64,000 nucleotides of DNA from Citricoccus zhacaiensis. GTDB taxonomy: Bacteria > Actinomycetota > Actinomycetes > Actinomycetales > Micrococcaceae. Made by a program: the position numbers and the translations under genes. Under the pieces are notes generated by a model that saw nothing but the letters and a program-made list of their open reading frames with translations, was not told the DNA's origin and did not search any database. Of this stretch, positions 51,973-61,599 are shown piece by piece (position 1 is the first letter of the stretch; every line of letters begins with the position of its first letter). Where the stretch lies: positions 272,590-336,589 of the forward strand of contig NZ_BMLQ01000005.1 of the NCBI RefSeq assembly GCF_014645315.1, written 5' to 3'.

Positions 51973-53344
51973 GTGAACATTGCTGTTGTGACGCTGGGCA
52001 AGATTGGGCTACCGCTTGCGGTCCAGTTCGCATTTAAGAAGAACCAGGTGGTGGGTGTGGATATCAACCGCTCCGTTGTGGATCTGGTCAATCAAAGACT
52101 TGAGTCATTTCAAGGTGAGCCGGATCTCCAAGAAAGGCTGTCAAGTGCGGTCGAAGCTGGCCTTATGAAGGCCACCATTGAGTATGCAGAGGCCATCCCG
52201 GGCGCCGATGCCGTGGTCCTGGTCGTTCCGCTATTCGTCGATTTGCAGGCGCGGCCGGACTTCAAGTGGATGGACGCAGCCACCGCGGAACTGGCCAAGC
52301 ACCTTACGCCGGGGACCTTGATTTCCTTCGAGACCACCCTGTCGGTAGGAACTGCTCGCAGCCGGTGGAAGCCGGTTCTGGAGGAGGGATCGGGCCTGAC
52401 AGAGGGCAAGGACTTCCACCTGATCTTCTCGCCCAAGCGCGTTCTGACAGGCCGTGTGTTTGCCGACTTGAGAGAGTATCCGAAGCTCATCGGTAGCCTC
52501 AGTGACGACGGCACGAAAGCTGGGCAGGATTTTTACAAATCGGTCTTGGACTTTGATGAGCGTGATGACTTGGCCCGGTCCAATGGAGTCTGGGACCTGG
52601 GACCTGGGAGCTGGGACCTGGGACCTGGGACCTGGGTTCGGCGGAGGCATCAGAATTGGCCGAGTTGGCCGAGACGACGTATCGAGACGTCAATATCGGC
52701 CTGGCCAATCAGCTCGCCCGCTCCGCAGGCGAGCAGGACATCGACATCTACAAGGTCATCGAGGCCTCGATTTCCCAGCTGTACTCGCACATCCACCGGC
52801 TTGGCATCGCCGTGGGCGGCCACTGCATCCCCGTGTACCCGCGCCTATACCTGTGGAATGACCCGGCAGCCACCATCGTGCGTTCGGCCCGCGAAGCCAA
52901 CGCCGGCATGCCGGACTACACGGTGGGACTCCTGGAAGGCGCCCACGGCGACCTCGCCGGCCAGAACGTGGTGGTGCTCGGTGCCGCCTATCGCGGTGGC
53001 GTCAAGGAGAAGGCCTTCGCTGGGGTGTTTCCGCCATCGATACCCTCCGCTCCTGCGGCGCGAACGTATCCGTCCACGATCCGATGTTCTCGGACGAGGA
53101 GCTTACCTCGTACGGCTTCACGCCCTACAAACACGGGAGTGGCCCCGTCGATGCCGCCGTCCTTCAAGCTGCCCACACAGAATACAAGGAGTGGACGCCG
53201 GCCGACCTCCCTGGGATCCGGACGCTCATCGACGGCCGCAGCATCGTGGACGCAACCCAGTGGGCTGACGTGACTGTCCGCACCATCGGCCGGCCCTTGG
53301 ACGAGACGGCTTCCGGGGATTGGCCCGGCGGGCGCGAGCGCTGA
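51973..53344 (+). pseudogene. wecC: Nucleotide-sugar dehydrogenase (UDP-ManNAc/GlcNAc 6-dehydrogenase, WecC/WbpA-like), twice frameshifted
   Basis: Three consecutive reading frames together spell one dehydrogenase. Frame 1 (51973-52590) has NIAVVTLGKIGLPLAVQFA and the first Rossmann domain up to ARSNGVWDLG. After the heptanucleotide repeat at 52595-52636 the protein continues in another frame (52637-53030) with ASELAELAETTYRDVNIG, the catalytic GGHCIPVYP and GAAYRGGVKEKAF. After a T-tract at 53028-53030 it continues in a third frame with RSCGANVSVHDPMFS to DWPGGRER at 53344. Read from the start, the present sequence gives a hybrid ending at 53268 without the catalytic Cys. GGGAGA precedes GTG 51973. 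Homopolymer error or phase variation could explain one break; both together suggest inactivity. Confidence 0.85.
52595..52636 (+). repeat. Heptanucleotide tandem repeat (six ACCTGGG units) in the dehydrogenase gene
   Basis: Six units of ACCTGGG, the third reading AGCTGGG, preceded by TGGG. With one unit the dehydrogenase reading frame is continuous (GTC TGG GAC CTG GGT TCG GCG); each further unit adds 7 bases, so 1, 4 or 7 units keep frame and the present six do not. Confidence 0.92.
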
Positions 53345-53447
53345 ACCGAGCGCCATTGGGGGAGGGCTCTGGGCGCGTCCGCCTTCGGAACAACAGGCCG
53401 TACAGCGGCGCAGTGGAGTATCGAACATCTTGAGGAAGGGAAACAGA

Positions 53448-54572
53448 ATGGCGTTTGAAAGTCAGGACATTCTGGTCGCCAAGCCGATCATTGGGAGCGA
53501 GGAGCGGGAGGCCGTTGACCGGGTATTGGCCTCGGGCATGGTCGCCCAAGGTCCGGAGGTTGCCGCTTTTGAGCGGGAATTCAGCGAGGTTCTCGTACCG
53601 GGGGTCCCGAGCGTGGCCGTCAACTCCGGCACCTCCGCCCTCCACCTCGGACTGCTCGCCGCCGGCATCGGTCCCGGTGACGAGGTCATCGTGCCGGCCT
53701 TCACCTTCGCGGCCACTGCGAACTCCGTGGCGCTCACCGGTGCCATCCCGGTCTTTGCGGACATCGATCCGGAGACCTTCTGCCTGGATGCGGCCGCCGT
53801 GAGGGCGGCCGTGACCTCCAACACCAAGGCCGTCATGCCCGTGCATCTCTACGGGCAGTCGGCTGACATGACGGCCTTCCAACAGCTGGCCGATGAACAT
53901 GGCCTGCAGATCTTCGAGGACGCGGCCCAGGCCCATGCCTCGTCCTGGGACGGTCGACCGGTGGGATCGTTCGGGGCGTTCTCGGCATTCAGCCTCTACC
54001 CCACGAAGAACATGACCTCAGGCGAGGGAGGCATGGTCACCACTCCGAATGAAGCCGTCGCCCGTTCCGTGCGGCTGCTCCGCAACCAGGGGATGGAGCA
54101 GCAGTACCGGAATGAGGTCGCGGGGCTGAACAACCGCATGACGGACATCCACGCTGCCATTGGCCGTGTCCAGCTGACCAAGATCCTGGACTGGACGGCC
54201 AAGCGACAGTCGAACGCCGCTGCCTTGGATCAGGGGCTGGCCGGCCTGGACGGCCTTCAGACCCCGGTCGTCGCCGAGAAGGCGACCCACGTCTATCATC
54301 AGTACACGATTCGCTTGATCGGCGCATCTGCGAATGAACGCGACGCCTTCATTTCTACCTTGAAGAATGAGCATGGCGTCGGAGCGGGAGTCTACTACCC
54401 GGTCCCCGTGAACGAACTGGAATCGTTCCGCGTGGAAGCACACCTCCCAGAGACGAAGAGCGCCGCACAGGAAGTCCTGTCACTCCCGGTACATCCGTCC
54501 CTGGAACAGGGAGACCTCGAACGCATTATCTCCGCCGTCTCGGCCGTGGCCCGAGCAGGAGCGTCAGCATGA
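53448..54572 (+). CDS. DegT/DnrJ/EryC1-family aminotransferase (WbpE/WlbC-like)
   Basis: 374 aa. PLP Lys187 in SLYPTKNMTSGEGG; NSGTSALHLGLLAAGIG and EDAAQAHAS complete the cofactor site. Directly followed, with a 4-base overlap, by a Gfo/Idh/MocA oxidoreductase, the pair that makes 3-amino sugars in the UDP-GlcNAc3NAcA pathway (WbpB/WbpE). ATG 53448 has GGAAGGGAAA upstream; an in-frame start six codons earlier is weaker. A 4-amino sugar role is possible. Confidence 0.9.
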   Translation: MAFESQDILVAKPIIGSEEREAVDRVLASGMVAQGPEVAAFEREFSEVLVPGVPSVAVNSGTSALHLGLLAAGIGPGDEVIVPAFTFAATANSVALTGAIPVFADIDPETFCLDAAAVRAAVTSNTKAVMPVHLYGQSADMTAFQQLADEHGLQIFEDAAQAHASSWDGRPVGSFGAFSAFSLYPTKNMTSGEGGMVTTPNEAVARSVRLLRNQGMEQQYRNEVAGLNNRMTDIHAAIGRVQLTKILDWTAKRQSNAAALDQGLAGLDGLQTPVVAEKATHVYHQYTIRLIGASANERDAFISTLKNEHGVGAGVYYPVPVNELESFRVEAHLPETKSAAQEVLSLPVHPSLEQGDLERIISAVSAVARAGASA

Positions 54573-55552
54573 TCCGGGTCGGGCTCATCGGTCTGGGCAT
54601 GATGGGACGTCACCACGCCCGTGTCCTCCAGCAACTGGACGGCGTTGAACTGGTGGCCGTGTCCGACCCCGGTGGAGACGTCCATGGTGCCGCGACCGGC
54701 ATACCGCTATACGAGAATGTCGACGACCTTATTGCCCACGGGCTGGACGCCGCCATCGTGGCAGTTCCAACGGCATTCCATGAGCCAGTCGGCATGAAGC
54801 TTGCTGAGGCAGGCGTTCACGCGTTCATTGAGAAGCCCATTGCCGCCGATGCGGAGTCCGGCCAGCGGCTCGTCGACGTGTTCGCTACGCGGGGACTCGT
54901 CGGGGCAGTCGGTCACATTGAGCGGTTCAATCCTGCCCTCCAAGACCTCAAACGGCGCCTTGAAGCCGGAGAACTCGGTAAAGTACACCAGATTGCCACG
55001 CGCCGGCAGGGGCCGTTCCCAGGTCGCATTACCGACGTTGGGGTAGCGCGCGACCTTGGGACGCACGACCTGGACCTCACCATGTGGTTGGGCGGAGAGC
55101 GCTTTTCAGAGATCAGTTCTCAATCCGCCACCTTGGTCCGTGACGGACGAGAAGACCTCATTGCCGTCACTGGTCGGTTGAAGAACGGCGTCATCACGAA
55201 TCACCTGGTCAATTGGCTCTCACCCATGAAGGAACGCGTCACCACCGTCACCGGTGAGGCGGGGGCCTTCGTGGCCGACACCCTCACCGCTGACTTGACC
55301 TTCTACGAGAACGGCAGCGTCGAAGCGGAGTGGGATGCCCTGGCCAGTTTCCGCGGTGTCAAGGAAGGCAACGTCACCCGATTTGCCTTTCCCAAACCGG
55401 AACCGCTGAAGACCGAACACGAAGCCTTCCGCGACGCGATCCTGCACGGGACCAGCGGCATCGTGACCCTGGAGGACGGTCTCCACACGCTGCGGGCAGC
55501 CGAGGCCGTCATCAATGGCCCGTCAGTCTCAGGGAGTTTCAATAGCCGATGA
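54569..55552 (+). CDS. Gfo/Idh/MocA-family oxidoreductase (WbpB/WlbA-like)
   Basis: 327 aa. N-terminal NAD-binding VGLIGLGMMGRHHARVL (4-20), the family EKP motif in HAFIEKPIAADAE, and the C-terminal alpha/beta substrate domain with THDLDLTMWLGG. It probably oxidises C3 of UDP-GlcNAcA, giving the substrate of the preceding aminotransferase. The donor would need the dehydrogenase at 51973-53344, which is broken here, and no WbpD-type acetyltransferase is seen, so the pathway may be incomplete or served by another locus. Confidence 0.9.
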   Translation: MIRVGLIGLGMMGRHHARVLQQLDGVELVAVSDPGGDVHGAATGIPLYENVDDLIAHGLDAAIVAVPTAFHEPVGMKLAEAGVHAFIEKPIAADAESGQRLVDVFATRGLVGAVGHIERFNPALQDLKRRLEAGELGKVHQIATRRQGPFPGRITDVGVARDLGTHDLDLTMWLGGERFSEISSQSATLVRDGREDLIAVTGRLKNGVITNHLVNWLSPMKERVTTVTGEAGAFVADTLTADLTFYENGSVEAEWDALASFRGVKEGNVTRFAFPKPEPLKTEHEAFRDAILHGTSGIVTLEDGLHTLRAAEAVINGPSVSGSFNSR

Positions 55553-55674
55553 GGGATCCGGGCGGGCCGAGGTAATTAACCTGCTGCAACGGTCCGCCTG
55601 ACTCCACATTGCTGGAGCCCGTGACAAGTGAAGGTCGAGTAGCCATCACCGGGGACTCCTGGACGACTCGCCCT

Positions 55675-56684
<1,010 letters not shown>

Positions 56685-56685
<1 letters not shown>

Positions 56686-58145
56686 TGGACGCAGGTCAGA
56701 CGGCGGGTTCGGCACGGGCAACGACGGCCGTGCAGTTCTCGAAGCCCCTCGCGGCCCAGCCCACCAGTATCCCCGGGCTCACCATCTTCGACCTGCCCGT
56801 GCACGGCGACAACCGCGGCTGGTTCAAGGAGAACTGGCAACGGCAGAAGATGACCGAGCTCGGCCTTCCCGATTTCGGGCCGGTGCAGAACAACATTTCC
56901 TTCAATGCCAGCCGCGGCACCACACGGGGCATCCACGCCGAGCCCTGGGACAAGTACATCTCCGTGGCCACCGGCTCCGTGTTCGGGGCCTGGGTGGACC
57001 TGCGCCAGGGCAGTACCTTCGGCCGGGTGTTCACTGCCGTGATCGACCCGTCCACGGCGATCTTCGTGCCCCGGGGTGTCGGCAACGCCTTCCAGTCCCT
57101 CGAGGACAACACCGCCTACACCTACCTGGTCAACGACCACTGGTCCGCAGAGGCCCAGGCGCAGTACACCTTCCTCAACCTCGCCGACCCCACGGCGGCC
57201 ATCGACTGGCCGATCCCCTTGGACGAGGCCGAACTCTCGGACAAGGACCGCGCCCATCCGCAACTGGCCGAGGTGGAGCCCATGGCCCCGTCGACCACGC
57301 TGCTGCTCGGGGCCACCGGCCAACTCGGCCGGGAACTGGTCCGCCAGCTAGCCGACCGTCCCGGCGTGGAGTTCCTGGGACGGGACCGGTTCGACCTGGC
57401 CGACCCGGCCGCCGTCGGGCGCATCGACTGGCGCCGCGTGGGCACCGTGGTGAATGCCGCCGCCTACACCGCGGTGGACGAGGCCGAGGCCGAGGACGGC
57501 GGCCAGGCCGCATGGGCGGCCAACGCCGAGGGCGTGGCGCGGCTGGCCCAGGCCTGCGTGCAGCACCAGGTGACCCTCATCCACATCTCCACGGATTACG
57601 TGTTCGACGGCACCAAGGATGGCGCCTACACAGAGTCCGACCCGCTGCGACCAGTCAACGCCTACGGGACCTCGAAGGCGGCGGGGGACCTGGCCGTAGG
57701 CGTGGTGCCGCGGCATTACCTGCTGCGGACCTCGTGGGTGATCGGGGACGGGAAGAACTTCGTGCGCACCATGCAATCACTGGCCGAGCGCGGGATCGCC
57801 CCGTCCGTGGTGTCCGACCAGGTCGGCCGGCTGACCTTCACCCGGGACCTGGCCGAGGCCATCATTCACCTCCGCAACGGCAACGCCCCCTACGGGACAT
57901 ACAACGTGACGAACGGCGGGGAGCCGGGGAGTTGGGCGGAGGTCGCCCGGCGCGTCTACACGCACGCAGATCGGCTACCGCAGGACGTCACCGAGGTGAC
58001 CACAGAACAGTACTTCGCAGGGAAGTCCGTGGCTCGGCGACCGCTGAACTCCGTGCTGGACCTGGCCAAGCTCGAGGCCTCCGGATTCACGCCGCGGGAC
58101 CAGTGGGCGGCCCTCGAGGAGTACCTCGCGGCCTCACAGGCGTAG
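56685..58145 (+). CDS. Fused dTDP-4-dehydrorhamnose 3,5-epimerase / reductase (RmlC-RmlD)
   Basis: 486 aa. Residues about 20-195 are RmlC: HGDNRGWFKENWQ, RGTTRGIHAEPWDKY (catalytic His) and FVPRGVGNAFQSLED. Residues about 205-486 are RmlD: LLLGATGQLGRELV, VDEAEAED, ISTDYVFDG and NAYGTSKAAGDLAV (YxxxK). Together with RmlB they give dTDP-L-rhamnose. Such RmlC-RmlD fusions occur in Actinobacteria. ATG 56685 overlaps the rmlB stop; coupling ensures equal amounts. Confidence 0.95.
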
Positions 58146-58180
58146 ACCTGGATCACACCGGCATCAAGCCTCCATCACCA

Positions 58181-58186
58181 TAGACT
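58181..58186 (+). promoter_or_regulatory. Possible -10 element of glgX
   Basis: TAGACT about 35 bases before the ATG; the intervening leader carries GAGGAGA as ribosome site. Confidence 0.35.
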
Positions 58187-58220
58187 GTTCTTCGGAATCC
58201 GCTTCCATCCGAGGAGACAC

Positions 58221-60350
58221 ATGGTCGAGACCACTGCCGGCGTGCCCTACCCCCTGGGCGCCACACCGGACGAGGACGGGACGAACTTCGCGCTCTCCGT
58301 CGGCGAAGCCGCCGAGAAGGTGGAGTTGTGCCTCGTGGACGCTGACGGCGCCGAAACCTGCGTGGAGCTGATCGAGCGCTCTGGGAACACCTGGCATGCG
58401 CACGTGGCCGGCGTGGGGGATGGACAGAAGTACGCGTACCGCGTGCACGGGCCCTGGGATCCGGCGTCCGGTCTGCGGTACAACGCTGCGAAGATCCTGC
58501 TGGACCCGTACGCCAAGGCGATCACGGGTGACTTCAACTGGGGCCAGTACCAGTTCTCCTACGACTTCGAGGACCACGACGCGATCGACACCTCGGACTC
58601 GCTGGGTCACACCATGCTGGGCGTGGTGGTGGACGATTCCTTCGACTGGGGCGAGGACGTGCAGCCGGACATCCCCTTCAACGAGACCGTTATCTACGAG
58701 ACCCATGTCAAGGGCATGACCAAGTTGCACCCGGAGGTCCCCGAGGAAGCACGGGGAACCTACGCCGGATTGGCCCACCCCGCGGTGCTGGAGCATCTCA
58801 CGAAGCTGGGCGTGACGGCCGTGGAGCTGATGCCGGTGCACCAGTTCACCAACGACTCCTCCCTGCAGGACAAGGGGCTCTCCAACTACTGGGGGTACAA
58901 CACCCTGGGTTACTTCGCCCCGCAGAACACGTACTCCTCGGCTGGGGACACCGGCGGGCAGGTGCGCGAGTTCAAACAGATGGTCAAGAACCTGCATGCC
59001 GCCGGGCTCGAGGTCATCCTGGACGTGGTCTACAACCACACCGCCGAGGGCAACCACATGGGGCCCACTCTGTCCTTCCGCGGCATCGACAACGTGAACT
59101 ACTACCACCTGGTGGAGGGCGACGAGCGCCACTACATGGACTACACCGGGACGGGGAACTCGCTGAACCTCTCACACCCCATGGTGTTGCAGCTGGTCAT
59201 GGACTCGCTGCGTTACTGGGTGCAGGAGATGCACGTAGACGGATTCCGTTTCGACCTGGCCACCACCCTGACCCGTTCGGAGGGCGAGCAGGGGCCGGAC
59301 ATGCTGGGTGGATTCTTCGACGTAGTCCGCCAGGACCCCGTCCTGCGCACCGTCAAGCTCATCGCCGAGCCCTGGGACGTGGGCTGGGCCGGCTACCAGG
59401 TGGGCAACTTCCCGGGGCTGTGGAGCGAGTGGAACGGGAAGTACCGGGACTCCGTGCGGGACTTCTGGCGCGGCGAGCCAGGAACTCTTGCCGAGTTCGC
59501 CACCCGCATCACCGGTTCCGCCGACCTCTACGAGGACGACGGGCGCACCCCGCGGGCCTCGGTGAACTTCGTCACCGCCCACGACGGCTTCACGTTGCGG
59601 GACCTGGTCTCCTACAACGAGAAGCACAATGAGGCCAACGGCGAGGACAACAACGACGGCGAATCCCACAACAGCTCGTGGAACTGTGGCGTGGAGGGGG
59701 ACACCGAGGACGCCGAGGTCCTCAAGCTCCGTGCCCAGCAGCAGCGGAACTACCTGGCGACGCTGATGATCAGCCAGGGCGTGCCGATGATCAGCCACGG
59801 CGACGAACTGGGGCGGACGCAGCAGGGCAACAACAACGTCTATGCCCAAGACAACGAGCTGTCCTGGATCCACTGGGATGACGCTGACGAGGACCTCATC
59901 GAGTTCACCTCGCGGGTGGTGGCACTTCGGCAGGATCACCCCGTGTTCCGGCGCCGGCGGTACTTCGACGGCCGGCCTGCCGCGCGGTCGGACTCGATGG
60001 CGCTGCCGGACATCGTGTGGCTCGAGCCGGATGCCACGGCCAAGGACGAGTCAGACTGGGAGACCTACTACGCCAAGTCGATCGCCTTCTTCCTCAATGG
60101 TCACGACCTGACGGAGACCGAGCGAGGCGGTGAAGACCACGGCAACGGGGGTGACCACGACTTCTACGTGCTGCTCAACGCGTACTGGGAGCCGGTGGAG
60201 TACACCCTGCCCGGTGAGCCGTTCCCGGATTCCTGGGATCTGGTGGTGGACACCGCCGACGCCACCCCGGACACCACCGAGTTCTCCGCCGGGGACAGGA
60301 TCTCCGTGCCCGGCCGGGGCATCGTGATCCTGCAGTCTGCCCAGCGGTGA
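58221..60350 (+). CDS. glgX: Glycogen debranching enzyme (isoamylase type)
   Basis: 709 aa. N-terminal CBM48 domain (PLGATPDEDGTNFALS), then GH13 barrel with DVVYNHTAEG, nucleophile Asp345 in DGFRFDLA, acid/base Glu383 in IAEPWDVG, and Asp455 in TAHDGFTLRD. Cytoplasmic; hydrolyses alpha-1,6 branches of limit-dextrin glycogen. Length typical of GlgX/TreX. Coupled to the DUF218 gene downstream by a 4-base overlap. Confidence 0.96.
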   Translation: MVETTAGVPYPLGATPDEDGTNFALSVGEAAEKVELCLVDADGAETCVELIERSGNTWHAHVAGVGDGQKYAYRVHGPWDPASGLRYNAAKILLDPYAKAITGDFNWGQYQFSYDFEDHDAIDTSDSLGHTMLGVVVDDSFDWGEDVQPDIPFNETVIYETHVKGMTKLHPEVPEEARGTYAGLAHPAVLEHLTKLGVTAVELMPVHQFTNDSSLQDKGLSNYWGYNTLGYFAPQNTYSSAGDTGGQVREFKQMVKNLHAAGLEVILDVVYNHTAEGNHMGPTLSFRGIDNVNYYHLVEGDERHYMDYTGTGNSLNLSHPMVLQLVMDSLRYWVQEMHVDGFRFDLATTLTRSEGEQGPDMLGGFFDVVRQDPVLRTVKLIAEPWDVGWAGYQVGNFPGLWSEWNGKYRDSVRDFWRGEPGTLAEFATRITGSADLYEDDGRTPRASVNFVTAHDGFTLRDLVSYNEKHNEANGEDNNDGESHNSSWNCGVEGDTEDAEVLKLRAQQQRNYLATLMISQGVPMISHGDELGRTQQGNNNVYAQDNELSWIHWDDADEDLIEFTSRVVALRQDHPVFRRRRYFDGRPAARSDSMALPDIVWLEPDATAKDESDWETYYAKSIAFFLNGHDLTETERGGEDHGNGGDHDFYVLLNAYWEPVEYTLPGEPFPDSWDLVVDTADATPDTTEFSAGDRISVPGRGIVILQSAQR

Positions 60351-61027
60351 CGCTGGACCAACTGATGGACGGCCGGGACGGTGGCGGCAGGGGCCGCGAT
60401 GCGCGAGTGTGGCGCCTGCGGAAATCGACCAGGCGCGGTCGATTGCGCCGCTGGATCTTACGGGGACTGGGACTGGTGGTCGTCGCGTTCCTGGGGGTCG
60501 GCGTCGTTCTGGCATGGATGACCGTGAACCCGCGGGTGAACCCGGCGCCGCAGGTGGACGCGTTGCTGGTGCTTGCCACCCAAGACGGTGCCCATGACGA
60601 GGCCCGGCGATTGGCCGAGGAGGGAGTGACCGACCGGCTGTTGGTATCGACTCCGGAGAATGCTCCGGTGAGCCTCTGCCAGGAGTCACCGGGCGGGGCC
60701 ACCGTCGAGTGCTTTGTTCCGGATCCATTCACTACACAGGGGGAGGCGATCGTCGGAACGGAGCTGGCTCGCCAGTACGGGGTGGGGAACTTGGGGGTGC
60801 TGACGTTCGACCATCACATCGAGCGTTCCCGCATGCTGGTCGACCGGTGCTGGGACGGTGAACTGCATATGTATGAGTTCGAACCGGTTCGCGACCGGCG
60901 CGGGTATGTGTATGACTTCGTCTACGCCATGGCGGCGTATGCGAAAACGTTCATGACTCCGGGGTGCGCGGCTGAGCCGCCGGAGTGGCTGCAGACCCCA
61001 ATCGATCATCTCAAGCTGGGTCGCTGA
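60347..61027 (+). CDS. YdcF/SanA-like (DUF218) membrane-anchored protein
   Basis: 226 aa from GTG 60347. A basic N-terminus (about 15-35, RLRKSTRRGRLRRW) and one membrane helix (about 38-58) precede a DUF218 domain with DALLVLATQDG and FTTQGEAIVGTELARQYG. E. coli SanA has a role in envelope integrity; YdcF binds SAM. The exact role is unknown. Overlaps the glgX stop by 4 bases. Confidence 0.75.
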   Translation: MTLDQLMDGRDGGGRGRDARVWRLRKSTRRGRLRRWILRGLGLVVVAFLGVGVVLAWMTVNPRVNPAPQVDALLVLATQDGAHDEARRLAEEGVTDRLLVSTPENAPVSLCQESPGGATVECFVPDPFTTQGEAIVGTELARQYGVGNLGVLTFDHHIERSRMLVDRCWDGELHMYEFEPVRDRRGYVYDFVYAMAAYAKTFMTPGCAAEPPEWLQTPIDHLKLGR

Positions 61028-61076
61028 GATGCGAGGTTGGTTCCAGACCTGTCCCCGCGACCTCTCGCCAGGTCGA

Positions 61077-61082
61077 TAGGAT
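61077..61082 (+). promoter_or_regulatory. -10 element of acpS, leaderless configuration
   Basis: TAGGAT ends 6 bases before the acpS ATG at 61089; no ribosome site intervenes. Confidence 0.45.
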
Positions 61083-61088
61083 GGCCGA

Positions 61089-61439
61089 ATGATCATCGGT
61101 ATTGGCGTGGACGTCGTCTTGGTAACCCGTTTCAAGCAGCAACTGACCAAAGCTCCGGCCCTGCGGGACCGCCTCTTCACGCCAGCCGAGCGCGAACTCA
61201 ACACCCGATCCCTTGCCGCCCGCTTCGCCGCCAAGGAAGCCGTGGCCAAAGCCCTCGGTGCTCCGGCCGGCATGAACTGGCAGCACTGCCAGATCGACAT
61301 CGACGCCGCCGGCGCCCCGCACGTCGTGGCGATCGGCACCGTGGCCGACGTGGCCGATGCCAAGGGTGTCAAGAAGTGGCACCTGTCCCTCAGCCATGAC
61401 GGGGACGTGGCCACGGCGATGGTCGTGGCCGAGTGCTGA
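61089..61439 (+). CDS. acpS: Holo-acyl-carrier-protein synthase
   Basis: 116 aa. [13 protein letters not shown] with metal Asp8, [13 protein letters not shown] with Glu50, and the C-terminal [10 protein letters not shown]. Small homotrimeric phosphopantetheinyl transferase that moves 4'-phosphopantetheine from CoA to ACP; CoaA at 21.9 kb feeds the CoA pool. Leaderless start likely. Confidence 0.95.
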   Translation: MIIGIGVDVVLVTRFKQQLTKAPALRDRLFTPAERELNTRSLAARFAAKEAVAKALGAPAGMNWQHCQIDIDAAGAPHVVAIGTVADVADAKGVKKWHLSLSHDGDVATAMVVAEC

Positions 61440-61599
61440 GGTCGCGAAGAGCCTGCCTTAGATTCTTGAGCAGAACAATGCCGAGCAGGATGGATGGGTT
61501 AAGTGTGACCCACGGTTTACATCAGTCAGGTCGAAGGCCCTCTCTGGTTACGAGTGTGGTTCGCTCAGCGCAGATGGCGCCTTGTGGTGTTCGGCAGTG

